Source: Pseudomonas mandelii (GTDB lineage Bacteria; Pseudomonadota; Gammaproteobacteria; Pseudomonadales; Pseudomonadaceae). From it: a stretch of 64,000 nt of DNA. The notes below the pieces were generated by a model that did no database searches, was not told where the DNA came from, and saw nothing but the letters and a program-made list of their open reading frames with translations. A program made the position numbers and the translations under genes. Shown piece after piece: positions 51,139 to 59,796 of this stretch (positions are counted from its first letter, which is position 1; every line of letters starts with the position of its first letter). The stretch covers positions 251,611 through 315,610 of the forward strand of contig NZ_RCZA01000007.1 of NCBI RefSeq assembly GCF_006438925.1. The letters run 5' to 3'.

Positions 51139-52485
51139 TTGAATACATCCATATCCGGGATGAACGATGGCGCCGATTCGGTCCTGAAGTCCGCCATCTC
51201 GAAAGTGAAACGCCATGTTCTGCCGCTGTTCGTGATCATGTTCATCGTCAACTACATTGACCGCGTGAACATCGGCTTCGTCCGCGCCCACATGGAACAT
51301 GACCTGGGCATTGGCGCTGCCGCCTACGGCCTCGGCGCCGGGCTGTTCTTCATCGGTTACGCGTTGTTCGAAGTCCCCTCCAACATCCTCCTGCAAAAAG
51401 TCGGCGCGCGAATCTGGTTGACCCGCATCATGCTGACCTGGGGCCTGGTCGCCGCTTGCATGGCGTTCATCCAGAACGAAACCCACTTCTACATCCTGCG
51501 ATTCCTGCTGGGCGTGGCCGAAGCCGGGTTCTTCCCCGGAGTGATTTACTACTTCACCCGCTGGTTGCCTGGCGTTGAACGCGGCAAGGCGATTGCCATC
51601 TTCCTCAGCGGTTCGGCGATTGCTTCGCTGATCTCCGGCCCGCTGTCCGGGTTACTGCTGCAAATCAGCGGTTTCGGGATGAACGGCTGGCAATGGATGT
51701 ACTTCATTGAAGGGATGTTCTCGGTCGGGTTGTGCGTGTTCGTCTGGTTCTGGCTGGACTCCAAACCCCACGACGCCAAATGGCTGAGCCGCGAAGAGCA
51801 AGACGCGCTGGTCAAAGCCATCGACGATGAGCAACTGGCCCGCGAAGCCGCGACGCCGATCAAACCGTCGTTGGGCAAGCTGCTCAAGGATCGCCAGATC
51901 ATCCTGTTTTGCCTGATCTATTTCTTCATCCAATTGACCATCTACGCCGCGACCTTCTGGCTGCCGAGCATCATCAAAAAGATGGGCGACCTGAGCGATA
52001 TTCAAGTCGGGCTGTTCAACTCGATTCCGTGGTTGCTATCGATCGTCGGCATGTACGCTTTCGCTTCGCTGTCGGCCAAATGGAAACACCAGCAAGCCTG
52101 GGTCGCCGCGGCCCTGCTGATCGCAGCAGCCGGGATGTTCATGTCCACCACCGGTGGGCCGATCTTCGCTTTCGTTGCGATCTGCTTTGCTGCGTTGGGT
52201 TTCAAATCGGCGTCGTCGCTGTTCTGGCCGATTCCACAGGCCTATCTGGACGCACGGATCGCGGCGGGTGTGATCGCGCTGATCAACTCGGTGGGTAACC
52301 TCGGCGGCTTTGTCGCACCGACCACGTTCGGTCTGCTGGAAGAGCGCACCGGTTCGATTCAGGGCGGGCTGTACGGCTTGGCCGCAACCTCGATCATTGC
52401 CGCAATCATCGTCTTCGCCGCACGCAATAAACCGAAATCCGCACCTGCCGTTGCATCGGCCAAACCAGCGTCCAACCACGCCTGA
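51139..52485 (+). CDS. gudP: MFS carrier, probable D-glucarate (GudP-type) transporter
   Basis: 448 residues from the TTG at 51139, which has GGGAG ten bases upstream; GTG 51124 and ATG 51160 are other options. Twelve helices. The N-terminal FVIMFIVNYIDRVNIGFVRA and EVPSNILLQKVGARIWLTRI are the marks of the anion:cation symporter group that carries sugar acids (GudP, GarP, ExuT). The last 15 residues are Ala/Pro-rich. It is followed by gudD and preceded by the divergent GntR regulator, so D-glucarate or galactarate uptake is likely. Confidence 0.88.
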   Translation: MNTSISGMNDGADSVLKSAISKVKRHVLPLFVIMFIVNYIDRVNIGFVRAHMEHDLGIGAAAYGLGAGLFFIGYALFEVPSNILLQKVGARIWLTRIMLTWGLVAACMAFIQNETHFYILRFLLGVAEAGFFPGVIYYFTRWLPGVERGKAIAIFLSGSAIASLISGPLSGLLLQISGFGMNGWQWMYFIEGMFSVGLCVFVWFWLDSKPHDAKWLSREEQDALVKAIDDEQLAREAATPIKPSLGKLLKDRQIILFCLIYFFIQLTIYAATFWLPSIIKKMGDLSDIQVGLFNSIPWLLSIVGMYAFASLSAKWKHQQAWVAAALLIAAAGMFMSTTGGPIFAFVAICFAALGFKSASSLFWPIPQAYLDARIAAGVIALINSVGNLGGFVAPTTFGLLEERTGSIQGGLYGLAATSIIAAIIVFAARNKPKSAPAVASAKPASNHA

Positions 52486-52509
52486 ACATCTGTTTTGAAG
52501 GACATGAAA

Positions 52510-53853
52510 ATGAACACACAAGAAACCGCCAAAGCCCCGATCATCACCAGCATGCAGGTTGTTCCGGTGGCCGGCCACGACGGCATGTTGCTCAACCTGA
52601 GCGGCGCTCACGGGCCGTTTTTCACCCGCAACATCGTGATCCTCAAGGACAACGCCGGTCACACCGGCGTCGGTGAAGTACCGGGCGGCGAGCGCATTCG
52701 CCAGACCCTCGAAGACGCTCGCTCGTTGGTGGTTGGCAGTCCGATCGGCACCTATCAGAAGATCCTCAATCAAGTGCGCCAGACCTTCGCCGATCGCGAT
52801 GTCGGCGGTCGCGGGTTACAGACGTTCGATTTGCGCATCACCATCCACGCCGTCACCGGCCTGGAAGCCGCCCTGCTTGATCTCCTGGGTCAGCACCTTG
52901 ACGTGCCGGTGGCCGCCCTGCTCGGCGAAGGCCAGCAACGCGATGAAGTGAAGATGCTCGGTTATCTGTTTTATGTCGGTGATCGCAACGAAACCGATCT
53001 GGCCTACCGCAGCGAACCGGACGCCGACAACGACTGGTTCCGCGTACGTCACGAAAAAGCCATGACCGCCGACGCCGTGGTCCGCCTTGCCGAAGCCGCC
53101 CACGCCCGCTACGGTTTCAAGGACTTCAAACTCAAGGGCGGCGTGCTCAGTGGCGATGAAGAAATCGAAGCCGTCACCGCCCTGGCCGAACGCTTCCCCG
53201 ACGCGCGCATTACCCTTGATCCGAATGGCGCATGGTCACTCAAGGAAGCCATTCGCCTGTGCCGGGATCAGCATCACGTACTGGCTTACGCCGAAGACCC
53301 GTGCGGCGCGGAAAACGGTTATTCCGGACGTGAAGTCATGGCTGAATTCCGTCGTGCCACGGGTCTGAAAACCGCCACCAACATGATCGCCACCGACTGG
53401 CGGGAAATGGGCCACGCGATCCAGTTGCAATCAGTGGACATTCCGCTGGCCGACCCGCACTTCTGGACGATGCAGGGCTCGGTCCGCGTGGCGCAGATGT
53501 GCCATGAGTGGGGCCTGACCTGGGGTTCGCATTCCAACAACCACTTTGATATTTCCCTGGCGATGTTCACCCACGTCGCGGCCGCCGCGCCGGGTGAAAT
53601 CACCGCCATCGACACCCACTGGATCTGGCAGGACGGCCAGCGCCTGACCCAAGCGCCGCTGCAAATCGTTGGCGGCTGCGTGCAGGTGCCGAAGAAGGCT
53701 GGGTTGGGCGTCGAATTGGACATGGATCAGTTGGCCAAGGCTCATGAGTTGTATAAAGGCATGGGACTGGGCGCGCGGGACGACAGCGTGGCCATGCAGT
53801 TTCTGATTCCGGGTTGGAAGTTCGATAACAAGCGGCCGTGTCTGATGCGCTGA
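52510..53853 (+). CDS. gudD: Glucarate dehydratase
   Basis: 447 residues, enolase superfamily. It converts D-glucarate to 5-keto-4-deoxy-D-glucarate. The second catalytic base motif is KxK at Lys207-Lys209 (FKLKGG). Metal ligands are Asp237 (TLDPNG), Glu262 (AEDPCG) and Asn291 (TATNMIA), with catalytic His341 in WGSHSNNH. Each is two residues past the E. coli numbering. The start at 52510 is chosen because GAAGGA precedes it at correct spacing; two codons upstream are less likely. No gudK/garL genes are in the window, so the downstream steps lie elsewhere. Confidence 0.97.
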   Translation: MNTQETAKAPIITSMQVVPVAGHDGMLLNLSGAHGPFFTRNIVILKDNAGHTGVGEVPGGERIRQTLEDARSLVVGSPIGTYQKILNQVRQTFADRDVGGRGLQTFDLRITIHAVTGLEAALLDLLGQHLDVPVAALLGEGQQRDEVKMLGYLFYVGDRNETDLAYRSEPDADNDWFRVRHEKAMTADAVVRLAEAAHARYGFKDFKLKGGVLSGDEEIEAVTALAERFPDARITLDPNGAWSLKEAIRLCRDQHHVLAYAEDPCGAENGYSGREVMAEFRRATGLKTATNMIATDWREMGHAIQLQSVDIPLADPHFWTMQGSVRVAQMCHEWGLTWGSHSNNHFDISLAMFTHVAAAAPGEITAIDTHWIWQDGQRLTQAPLQIVGGCVQVPKKAGLGVELDMDQLAKAHELYKGMGLGARDDSVAMQFLIPGWKFDNKRPCLMR

Positions 53854-53886
53854 TTCAGCGGTCGCGCCTGACCTGTTAACCATCAG

Positions 53887-53913
53887 TCCGGCCCGCCTAT
53901 AGGGGCCGGATTT
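53887..53913 (+). terminator. Terminator after gudD
   Basis: TCCGGCCC GCCTATA GGGGCCGGA followed by TTT. A second small hairpin (ACCGCTC GGAGCGTAGCGGT) lies just downstream. Confidence 0.7.
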
Positions 53914-53987
53914 AAAAAACCGCTCGGAGCGTAGCGGTTAACACTCTAAAATGGCGCGCAATCGAATCAATGACGGACCAAACCAAC

Positions 53988-55127
53988 ATGGATAGGCTGA
54001 AAACTCTCGCCGTTTGCGTGGCGCTGCTCGCCACCGGCCAATGCGTCGCACAGGATCAAATCGAGACGGTGGTGAATGCCGCCGTACGACCGGTCATGCA
54101 AGCCCAGGCCGTTCCCGGAATCGCCGTGGCTGTGACCGTCAACGGAAAGCCGTATTACTTCAACTACGGGGTAGCGTCGAAAGAGAGCGCACAACCCGTC
54201 ACTGAAAACACCTTGTTCGAAATCGGCTCGGTGAGCAAAACCTTCACCGCCACTCTCGCCGCCTATGCTCAGGCCACCGGCAAACTGTCCCTGTCGGACA
54301 AGGCCAGTAGCCTGCTGCCGGAACTGCGTGGCAGTGCGTTCGATAACATCAGCGTGCTGCAACTGGGCACCTACAGCGCAGGCGGCCTGCCGCTGCAATT
54401 CCCCGACGATGCCGATGCACCGGACAAGATGCTCGGCTATTTCCAGCAGTGGAAACCGACTTATGCCGCGGGCACCCATCGGCTGTATTCGAACCCGAGC
54501 CTGGGGTTGTTCGGTTACCTGGCAGCCAAAAGCATGGGCGCACCGTTTGATGAGGTGATGGAAAAGACGCTGCTGCCGAAACTCGGGCTGAAACACACTT
54601 ACCTCAAGGTGCCGCAAGCTCAAATGGGGCTTTACGCTCAGGGTTACAACAAGGAAGACAAGCCTGTACGAGTTGGGCCGGGGGCACTGGATTCGGAGGC
54701 CTATGGGGTGAAAACCAGCGCCGCAGACCTGATTCGTTATGTTGAAGCGAACATGAAACCGACCCGCCTGGAAGATCCGATGCAACGGGCAATCGCCGCG
54801 ACGCATACCGGTTACTACAAGGTGGGCGAGATGACTCAGGGGCTGGGTTGGGAGTTCTACCACTATCCGGTCAGCCTCGATAAGTTGCTTGCTGGCAATT
54901 CGACGCAGATGACGATGGAGGCTCACGAAGTCCAGTGGCTGACCCCGCCGCAACCTCAACCGGAAAACGTGCTGATCAATAAAACCGGTTCAACGGGCGG
55001 CTTCGGTGCTTACGTGGCATACGTGCCGTCGAAAGACATCGGCATCGTGATCCTGGCCAACAAAAACTACCCGAACCCTGAGCGGATCAAGATTGCTCAT
55101 ACGATATTGAGTGCACTGGCCAAGTAG
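53988..55127 (+). CDS. ampC: Class C beta-lactamase (AmpC type)
   Basis: 379 residues from the second Met (MDRLKTLAVCVALLATG), a signal peptide; ATG 53970 adds six residues. Active-site motifs: SVSK with Ser81 (FEIGSVSKTF), YSN (HRLYSNPSLG) and KTG (INKTGSTGGFG). These define class C serine beta-lactamases, which hydrolyse cephalosporins in the periplasm. ampR is not adjacent, so the usual divergent ampR-ampC induction arrangement is absent here; the gene stands alone. Sequence only shows an intrinsic AmpC-type enzyme; resistance level cannot be stated. Confidence 0.92.
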   Translation: MDRLKTLAVCVALLATGQCVAQDQIETVVNAAVRPVMQAQAVPGIAVAVTVNGKPYYFNYGVASKESAQPVTENTLFEIGSVSKTFTATLAAYAQATGKLSLSDKASSLLPELRGSAFDNISVLQLGTYSAGGLPLQFPDDADAPDKMLGYFQQWKPTYAAGTHRLYSNPSLGLFGYLAAKSMGAPFDEVMEKTLLPKLGLKHTYLKVPQAQMGLYAQGYNKEDKPVRVGPGALDSEAYGVKTSAADLIRYVEANMKPTRLEDPMQRAIAATHTGYYKVGEMTQGLGWEFYHYPVSLDKLLAGNSTQMTMEAHEVQWLTPPQPQPENVLINKTGSTGGFGAYVAYVPSKDIGIVILANKNYPNPERIKIAHTILSALAK

Positions 55128-55146
55128 CTGAGAAACACGATTTTTC

Positions 55147-55306
55147 GTAGCCGCTGTCGAGCTTGCGAGGCTGCGTTCGGCTCGGGCCGCGTTCGGACGC
55201 AGCGGTCGTGATCTGGCAAGTGCGGTTTTCCTGAAAGACCGCGGTTGCAGGTTTTACGACGGCTTCGCCGCCGAACGCAGCCCCGCAGGCTCGACAGCTG
55301 CTACAG
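55147..55306. repeat. Paired REP palindrome, GTAGCAGCTGTCGAGC type
   Basis: Left arm GTAGCCGCTGTCGAGCTTGC, right arm ...CAGGCTCGACAGCTGCTAC, with GCTGCGTTCGG and CCGAACGCAGC inside. The same type as the phnW-phnX element; the arms differ at a few bases. Confidence 0.85.
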
Positions 55307-55325
55307 ATCTCTAGCGGGCAAACAA

Positions 55326-55353
55326 AATGGGCGACCCCTTTGAGGTCGCCCAT
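55326..55353. terminator. Bidirectional hairpin between ampC and the DUF6124-like gene
   Basis: AATGGGCGACC CCTTTGA GGTCGCCCATT, an 11-bp perfect stem, without long T runs. Confidence 0.7.
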
Positions 55354-55371
55354 TGTCGTTACTGCGTCAGC

Positions 55372-55740
55372 TCAATGCCGAGTCGGCGGCTGAGCGTCAG
55401 GTGCATCGCTTCTCGGATAAAGATTTTCCCGTGCCTGATTCACCAACAACTCGGTGACCGCCGCCAACTGCTGAATCGACAGCAGCACATCGCGGTTCGA
55501 GCCTTCCAGTTTCCCGGCAAAATTCGCAATCAGAACATTCAGGGAGGCAAGGTTTTCGCAGGCCTGATGTAGCAGGGTTAGTGTGTCGACACCAGGAGCA
55601 ACAGTGAAAATCTGCTGGGTCGTGGCGGTACGCCTGGGGCTCGGGTTGACTGCGCCTTTTGCGGTTTCACACGGCTTCGCGGTATCGAGATGATCGGCGT
55701 CGGTCAGGGTTTGCGGTTGATGCTTGCTGAACTTTTTCAC
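55372..55740 (-). CDS. DUF6124-like small protein
   Basis: 122 residues from a GTG at 55740 with GGAG at good spacing. The core IFTVAPGVDTLTLLHQACENLASLNVLIANFAGKLEG, then LLSIQQLAAVTELLVNQA, matches my memory of the Pseudomonas DUF6124 family, read in parts. Predicted mostly helical and soluble. Function unknown. It is transcribed alone, opposite to ampC. Confidence 0.7.
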   Translation of the reverse strand: MKKFSKHQPQTLTDADHLDTAKPCETAKGAVNPSPRRTATTQQIFTVAPGVDTLTLLHQACENLASLNVLIANFAGKLEGSNRDVLLSIQQLAAVTELLVNQARENLYPRSDAPDAQPPTRH

Positions 55741-56238
55741 AGACGAGGCTCCTTTTTGTGCCATTGGTGTTTTCGTCCCTGGATCCCTCAGTGTCGCGGA
55801 TTCCCACGTCCGACCGCGATTTCGCGGTGGCTGACGAAGGCTAGCGGTGCGCTCTGACAGAAACCAGTTCATAAAGACCGACAGGACTTGCAGGAAATTT
55901 CCGAGACCAATAGAAGCCGATACATCTCCCCCCGGAACCCCCGTTTTTTTTGTAGCAGCTGCCGAGCCTGCGAGGCTGCGTTCGGCTGCGGAGCAGTCGT
56001 GAGATCAGACTATGCGGTGCTTCAGGTAGACCGCAGATACAGGTTTTACGACTGCTGCGCAGGCTCGGCAGCTGCTACGTTGGATGTCGATTTCAATGGG
56101 GTAACCAGTGGATACCATTACATCGCTGCACAAACCGCGTACGATCGCGCCCTTTTTAACCCACCCCGCCACGCATCCGCCCCTCCAAACCGCTTTTGGC
56201 TCAGGGACTATGCTCAATCAGGGCATGAGGGCTGATCG
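55741..56238. other. Gene-free stretch between the DUF6124-like gene and the response-regulator fragment
   Basis: 498 bp. It holds the REP pair at 55951-56079. No other ORF with a ribosome site stands out; the remaining sequence shows no clear terminator or operator. Confidence 0.5.
55951..56079. repeat. Paired REP palindrome, GTAGCAGCTGCCGAGCC type
   Basis: Left arm TGTAGCAGCTGCCGAGCCTGC followed by GAGGCTGCGTTCGGCTGCGG; right arm GCAGGCTCGGCAGCTGCTAC. It lies 159 bp upstream of the response-regulator fragment. Confidence 0.87.
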
Positions 56239-56514
56239 ATGAGAGTGCTGTTGGTCGATGATCACGCGGTGGTGCGCATGGCGATCGGGATGATTCTGGC
56301 CCGTGAAGGCCATGAGATCGTCGGCGAGTGCGACAACGGCGTGGACGCCCTCAGCAAGGCGTTCGAGCTCAAGCCTGACGCCATCGTGCTCGACCTGGAC
56401 ATTCCGCAGCTCGATGGCATGGCCGTCATCGACCGGTTGCGCATCGGTGGCAGTCCGGCTCGGGTGCTGGTGCATACGGGGCTGAAAAGCCAGGCCTATG
56501 CGGCGCAACACTGA
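56239..56514 (+). pseudogene. Response regulator receiver domain, truncated before the output domain
   Basis: 91 residues. The receiver domain begins MRVLLVDDHAVVRMA, with the acidic pair DD, the phosphoacceptor Asp52 (IVLDLDIPQLDG) and HTG in place of the usual Thr motif. It resembles NarL/EvgA-type regulators of pseudomonads up to LKSQAYAAQ. It then stops, before the conserved Lys of the receiver and with no HTH. The stop is followed within two bases by a REP-like unit (TGTAGCAGCTGG at 56517). I read it as a gene cut by REP-associated damage. Whether the fragment is expressed is unknown. Confidence 0.65.
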
Positions 56515-56554
56515 CTTGTAGCAGCTGGCGCAGCCTGCTCTACAAAAGCTGCGT

Positions 56555-57127
56555 TTAATCGTCGGGCATTTCAGGCGGCTTGGCGGGCTTCGCCGGTTTG
56601 CCTGGTTTTGCGCCCTTGGCGCCCTTCGCCCCTTTGACCGGTTCAGCCGCTTCAACAGGCGCCGCGACCGTCGGCGCTGCGGCTTCTTTCTCGGTCGCTG
56701 GCAGGGCGTCGATCGTGTCGAAAATTTTCTTCAAATCGACCGATTTTGATTCATCCCCCGAACTCTCAAACTTCTTCTCGCCATCCTTACCCACCAGGAT
56801 GACTTTGGGCAACGCCCCCGCACCGAGTTTCAGCGAGCGGATCAGTGCCATCGTGTCCTGTTGGCCGAGATCCTTGCCGTCGAGCTGACCGAACATGTTG
56901 AGCACGCTGTACACCCTGATATTGCGCTGGGCGATACCTTCCTTGTTGGCCGGATCGCCCAGCGACTTTTTCAGGCCCACCCAAACCGGGTCAGCGGTGC
57001 TGGGAGCAATAACAATCAGTGGCCGGGCCCTGCCCTTGTCCATATCCAGCGGTGAGCCGTCATCGGCAGCGAACAAGGGGCCGGCGAAAGCCAGCAGGGT
57101 AGTCAGGGTCAATGACCTGATGAGCAT
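56555..57127 (-). CDS. DUF4174 domain protein, exported, with a Lys/Ala/Pro tail
   Basis: 190 residues. Signal peptide MLIRSLTLTTLLAFAGPLFA. The body matches DUF4174 as I recall it (RPLIVIAPSTADPVWVGLKKSL, IRVYSVLNMF, LPKVILVGKDGEKKF). This is a thioredoxin-like fold without active-site cysteines. The tail repeats KGAKGAKGAKPGKPAKPAKPP, a basic low-complexity end that could bind wall or nucleic acid. Start at 57127 fits AGGAG spacing better than the ATG six bases upstream. Confidence 0.8.
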   Translation of the reverse strand: MLIRSLTLTTLLAFAGPLFAADDGSPLDMDKGRARPLIVIAPSTADPVWVGLKKSLGDPANKEGIAQRNIRVYSVLNMFGQLDGKDLGQQDTMALIRSLKLGAGALPKVILVGKDGEKKFESSGDESKSVDLKKIFDTIDALPATEKEAAAPTVAAPVEAAEPVKGAKGAKGAKPGKPAKPAKPPEMPDD

Positions 57128-57307
57128 GCGCATCTCCTTTTGATATCCACGCTCTAATGATTGCGCATCGCGGCGTTCGTTCCGGGTGACGCACCGCAAT
57201 TATGTCTCGCCTTGCCCCAAGCTTAGGTCAGGGCGGTCATTGCGCAACAGCCTGAGCTAATCTCATCGCTGAACACCAACGCCCTGATCCGCCGTGAGGA
57301 CCGCTGC

Positions 57308-57676
57308 ATGAGCGCTCAGTTGAACCACACCATCGTCTGGTGCCGCAACAAGCAAATATCAGCCAACTATCTGGCAGATATCCTCGACCTGCCCAGCCCC
57401 GAAACCTTCGGCCCGATGCTGATCGTAAAGCTCGACAACGGTGTGTCGTTGGACTTCTACGACAATGACCCGCCGATTGCCTCCCAGCACTACGCGTTTT
57501 TGATCGGTGACGACGATTTCGATGCGGCCTTCGCCCGCCTGCAAGCCCGACAGCAACCCTGGTGGGCCGACCCCGGCAAACAACGACCGAACGAGATCAA
57601 CGATTACGGCGGTGGCCGGCGGGTTTATTTCGATGACCCGGACGGGCACCTGCTGGTAATTCTGACTCGGCCCTAA
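57308..57676 (+). CDS. VOC/glyoxalase-fold protein
   Basis: 122 residues. LNHTIVWCRNKQISANYLADIL carries the first ligand His; the C-terminal RRVYFDDPDGHLLVILTRP is the usual VOC end, with FDDPDGHLLVI replacing the FxDPdGNxiEl pattern. Probably metal-dependent binding or isomerase fold. A substrate cannot be named; no antibiotic-resistance link is visible. Confidence 0.87.
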   Translation: MSAQLNHTIVWCRNKQISANYLADILDLPSPETFGPMLIVKLDNGVSLDFYDNDPPIASQHYAFLIGDDDFDAAFARLQARQQPWWADPGKQRPNEINDYGGGRRVYFDDPDGHLLVILTRP

Positions 57677-57783
57677 GCCGTGCCCGCCAATCGCTCGCAG
57701 TGCTCGAACCAACCTTCGTGGCGGTGCGCAGCTCACTGAGAATCAGCGGCAGGTTTTTGGGGTTGTTTCTGCAACGGGCGGAA

Positions 57784-58569
57784 TCAGAACGCCAGTTTGT
57801 ACCCGATCAGCACCAGCATCGTGGCCAGGCAAGGACGCAGCACTTCATCGGAGATGCGGCCAGTGAGGTGGCTGCCCAGGTAAATCCCCGGCAGCGAACC
57901 GACCAGCAAATAACCCAGCACGTGCCAATCCATGTTGCCCATGCTCGCATGGCCGAGGCCGGCCACCAGGGTCAGCGGTACGGCGTGCGCGATTTCCGTG
58001 CCCACCAGGCGGCGAGTAGGCAGCAGCGGATAGAGAATGAACAACGCGACGGTGCCCAGGGCGCCAGCGCCGATGGAGGTCAGGGCAACCATGGTGCCGA
58101 GGACCAGGCCAGTGATCACGGTCAGTACATTCAATCGTTTGCCGCTGGGGTTGTAATGACCGCCCGCGCGTTTATGGGCGAAATCGAGCAGGCGTTTCTT
58201 GAAGAAAATTGCCAGCGCCGTGGCAAACAGGACAAAGCCCAAGGCCTGCTTGATGACCGCGTTCATCGCCTCGGGCGACGTTTGCAAGGTGCTCAGGAAC
58301 CACAGCGTCAGCGCCACCGCCGGCACACTGCCAAGGGTCAGCCAACCGGTAATGGCCCAGTCGATGTTCTTGTTCTTTCGGTGAACCAGCACACCACTGG
58401 ACTTGGTAATCGCCGCGTACAGCAAATCCGTCCCCACTGCGGTGGCCGGATTGACACCGAACCACAACAGAATGGGGGTCATCAACGAACCGCCACCAAC
58501 CCCAGTCATCCCGACAATAAAGCCGACTACCAGACCTGCTACGACTAAACCGAAATTACCGAATTCCAT
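57784..58569 (-). CDS. TauE/SafE family (TSUP) sulfite/sulfonate exporter-like protein
   Basis: 261 residues, seven to eight helices. FIVGMTGVGGGSLMTPILLWFGVNPATAVGTDLLYAAITKSSG in parts and a second GTEIAHAVPLTLVAGLGHASMG show the two inverted TSUP repeats. Members export sulfite, sulfoacetate or related anions. Start at 58569 is chosen because the long upstream extension of the same frame has no family resemblance. It stands alone. Confidence 0.9.
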   Translation of the reverse strand: MEFGNFGLVVAGLVVGFIVGMTGVGGGSLMTPILLWFGVNPATAVGTDLLYAAITKSSGVLVHRKNKNIDWAITGWLTLGSVPAVALTLWFLSTLQTSPEAMNAVIKQALGFVLFATALAIFFKKRLLDFAHKRAGGHYNPSGKRLNVLTVITGLVLGTMVALTSIGAGALGTVALFILYPLLPTRRLVGTEIAHAVPLTLVAGLGHASMGNMDWHVLGYLLVGSLPGIYLGSHLTGRISDEVLRPCLATMLVLIGYKLAF

Positions 58570-58694
58570 TAACACGCCCACAAAAAACGCATGAAAAATC
58601 TGCCCCGCAGCATAGCGATTTTTCTTATAACCAGTTATATCGATGCGAACTATCGTTATGCCTGAAGTACGCAGCATCTCCTGTGCAGACAGTT

Positions 58695-58788
58695 CCTTGT
58701 GGGAGCGAGCCTGCTCGCGAAGGCGGTTTGGCAGACACTGCAAAGCTGTCGGTCTTGCCTCTTCGCGAGCAGGCTCGCTCCCACAAGG
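58695..58788. repeat. Paired REP palindrome, GTGGGAGCGAGCCTGCTCGCGAAGGCGG type
   Basis: CCTTGTGGGAGCGAGCCTGC and its complement face each other across about 35 bp. Same family as the element at 10.8 kb. Confidence 0.9.
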
Positions 58789-58793
58789 TGGGT

Positions 58794-59543
58794 TCACTGC
58801 ACGGGCAGGAAATTCAGGAACAGCAAACTCTGCGCGTAATTCAAGCCGATCCGTCGGTAGCGCTCGTCCAGCATCTGCGTCAGCAGGTCCAGCCGCGCGA
58901 CGATCTTGCCGAACTCCACGGCAAAACTCAGGTTGCTGCCCTCCTCCGAGATTTCGTTGGAGAACAGCAATGGCTCGCCGTTCTTGTTTTGCCGCTGGCT
59001 GAGTATCCAGGTGGCTTTCTCGATGTTGCGGGCAGCGTTGCTGACGAACGTCGGATTGATCGCATCCGTCATGTAGAACTCGATCCGATTGCCCTGGGCG
59101 GTGACGAGCATGCTGCCAATGGCATAGATGAAAGCACCGACCCGGTCGCCGAGAAACTCCGGGCTCATGGCATAACTGAGCGCTGCCAGGTCTTTTTTGC
59201 CTCCCAGGGTTGGCAGCGGTTGTTGCTGTTCGATGGCCATGCGCACTTGCTTGCCAGCGGTGCGGGCGTCGAGGAAGCCGGATTTTTTCAGCTCGTCCGG
59301 GTTGCGCAGGTAAAGCTTGCTCATCAGCAGGTAGAGGCTGTCGAGGTTGTCGCGCATCGTCAGGGTCGCCATGCGATCGACGCTGGTCTGGAGGAATTCC
59401 TGGGGTTTGCCTTCGCGGAACTGGCTGACGATGTCGCTGCCCTGCTGCTGGCTGCACCCGGAGGCTGCGAGCATCGACAAGCAGGCCAACAGCAGGCAAC
59501 GGCGGCGGATTGGCGGGGTGGTGCGGGGTAAAACTCGAGCCAT
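58794..59543 (-). CDS. Conserved lipoprotein of unknown function
   Basis: 249 residues. A basic N-terminus (RRR) and lipobox LAASGC (Cys30) predict lipidation. The mature part is helical (SYAMSPEFLGDRVGAFIYAIGSML; RQNKNGEPLLFSNEI) and has no recognised domain. The GFLDARTAG and SLLFLNFLPVQ end segments are distinct. It is transcribed opposite to the galM-like gene and REP DNA lies between it and the TauE gene. Confidence 0.75.
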   Translation of the reverse strand: MARVLPRTTPPIRRRCLLLACLSMLAASGCSQQQGSDIVSQFREGKPQEFLQTSVDRMATLTMRDNLDSLYLLMSKLYLRNPDELKKSGFLDARTAGKQVRMAIEQQQPLPTLGGKKDLAALSYAMSPEFLGDRVGAFIYAIGSMLVTAQGNRIEFYMTDAINPTFVSNAARNIEKATWILSQRQNKNGEPLLFSNEISEEGSNLSFAVEFGKIVARLDLLTQMLDERYRRIGLNYAQSLLFLNFLPVQ

Positions 59544-59796
59544 GGGTTATTGAACTTGGGCATGGGCCGGCGGCGGGGATTCGCCGCAGGCTGGCCAAGG
59601 ATAGAGCCGTGAATCCTGGAAAAGTGCAGTGCCGATGGTCCGTAAGCATTGGCACCCGTTAAGAGGCACTACCGCATTAGTCATACTTTATAATTGCAAC
59701 AGTCTATACATAAGCTATAAATCCTTCCTTGATCGCATTAAAACTCGATTATTAGTATTACTACTTAGCCTAAAACAACAAGAAGGAAGGTCAACC

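Noticed and set aside
57784..59655. The long 623-codon frame starting at 59655
   Set aside because: Only the part from 58569 is TSUP-like. The upstream part crosses a REP pair and lies antiparallel in frame to the lipoprotein gene.
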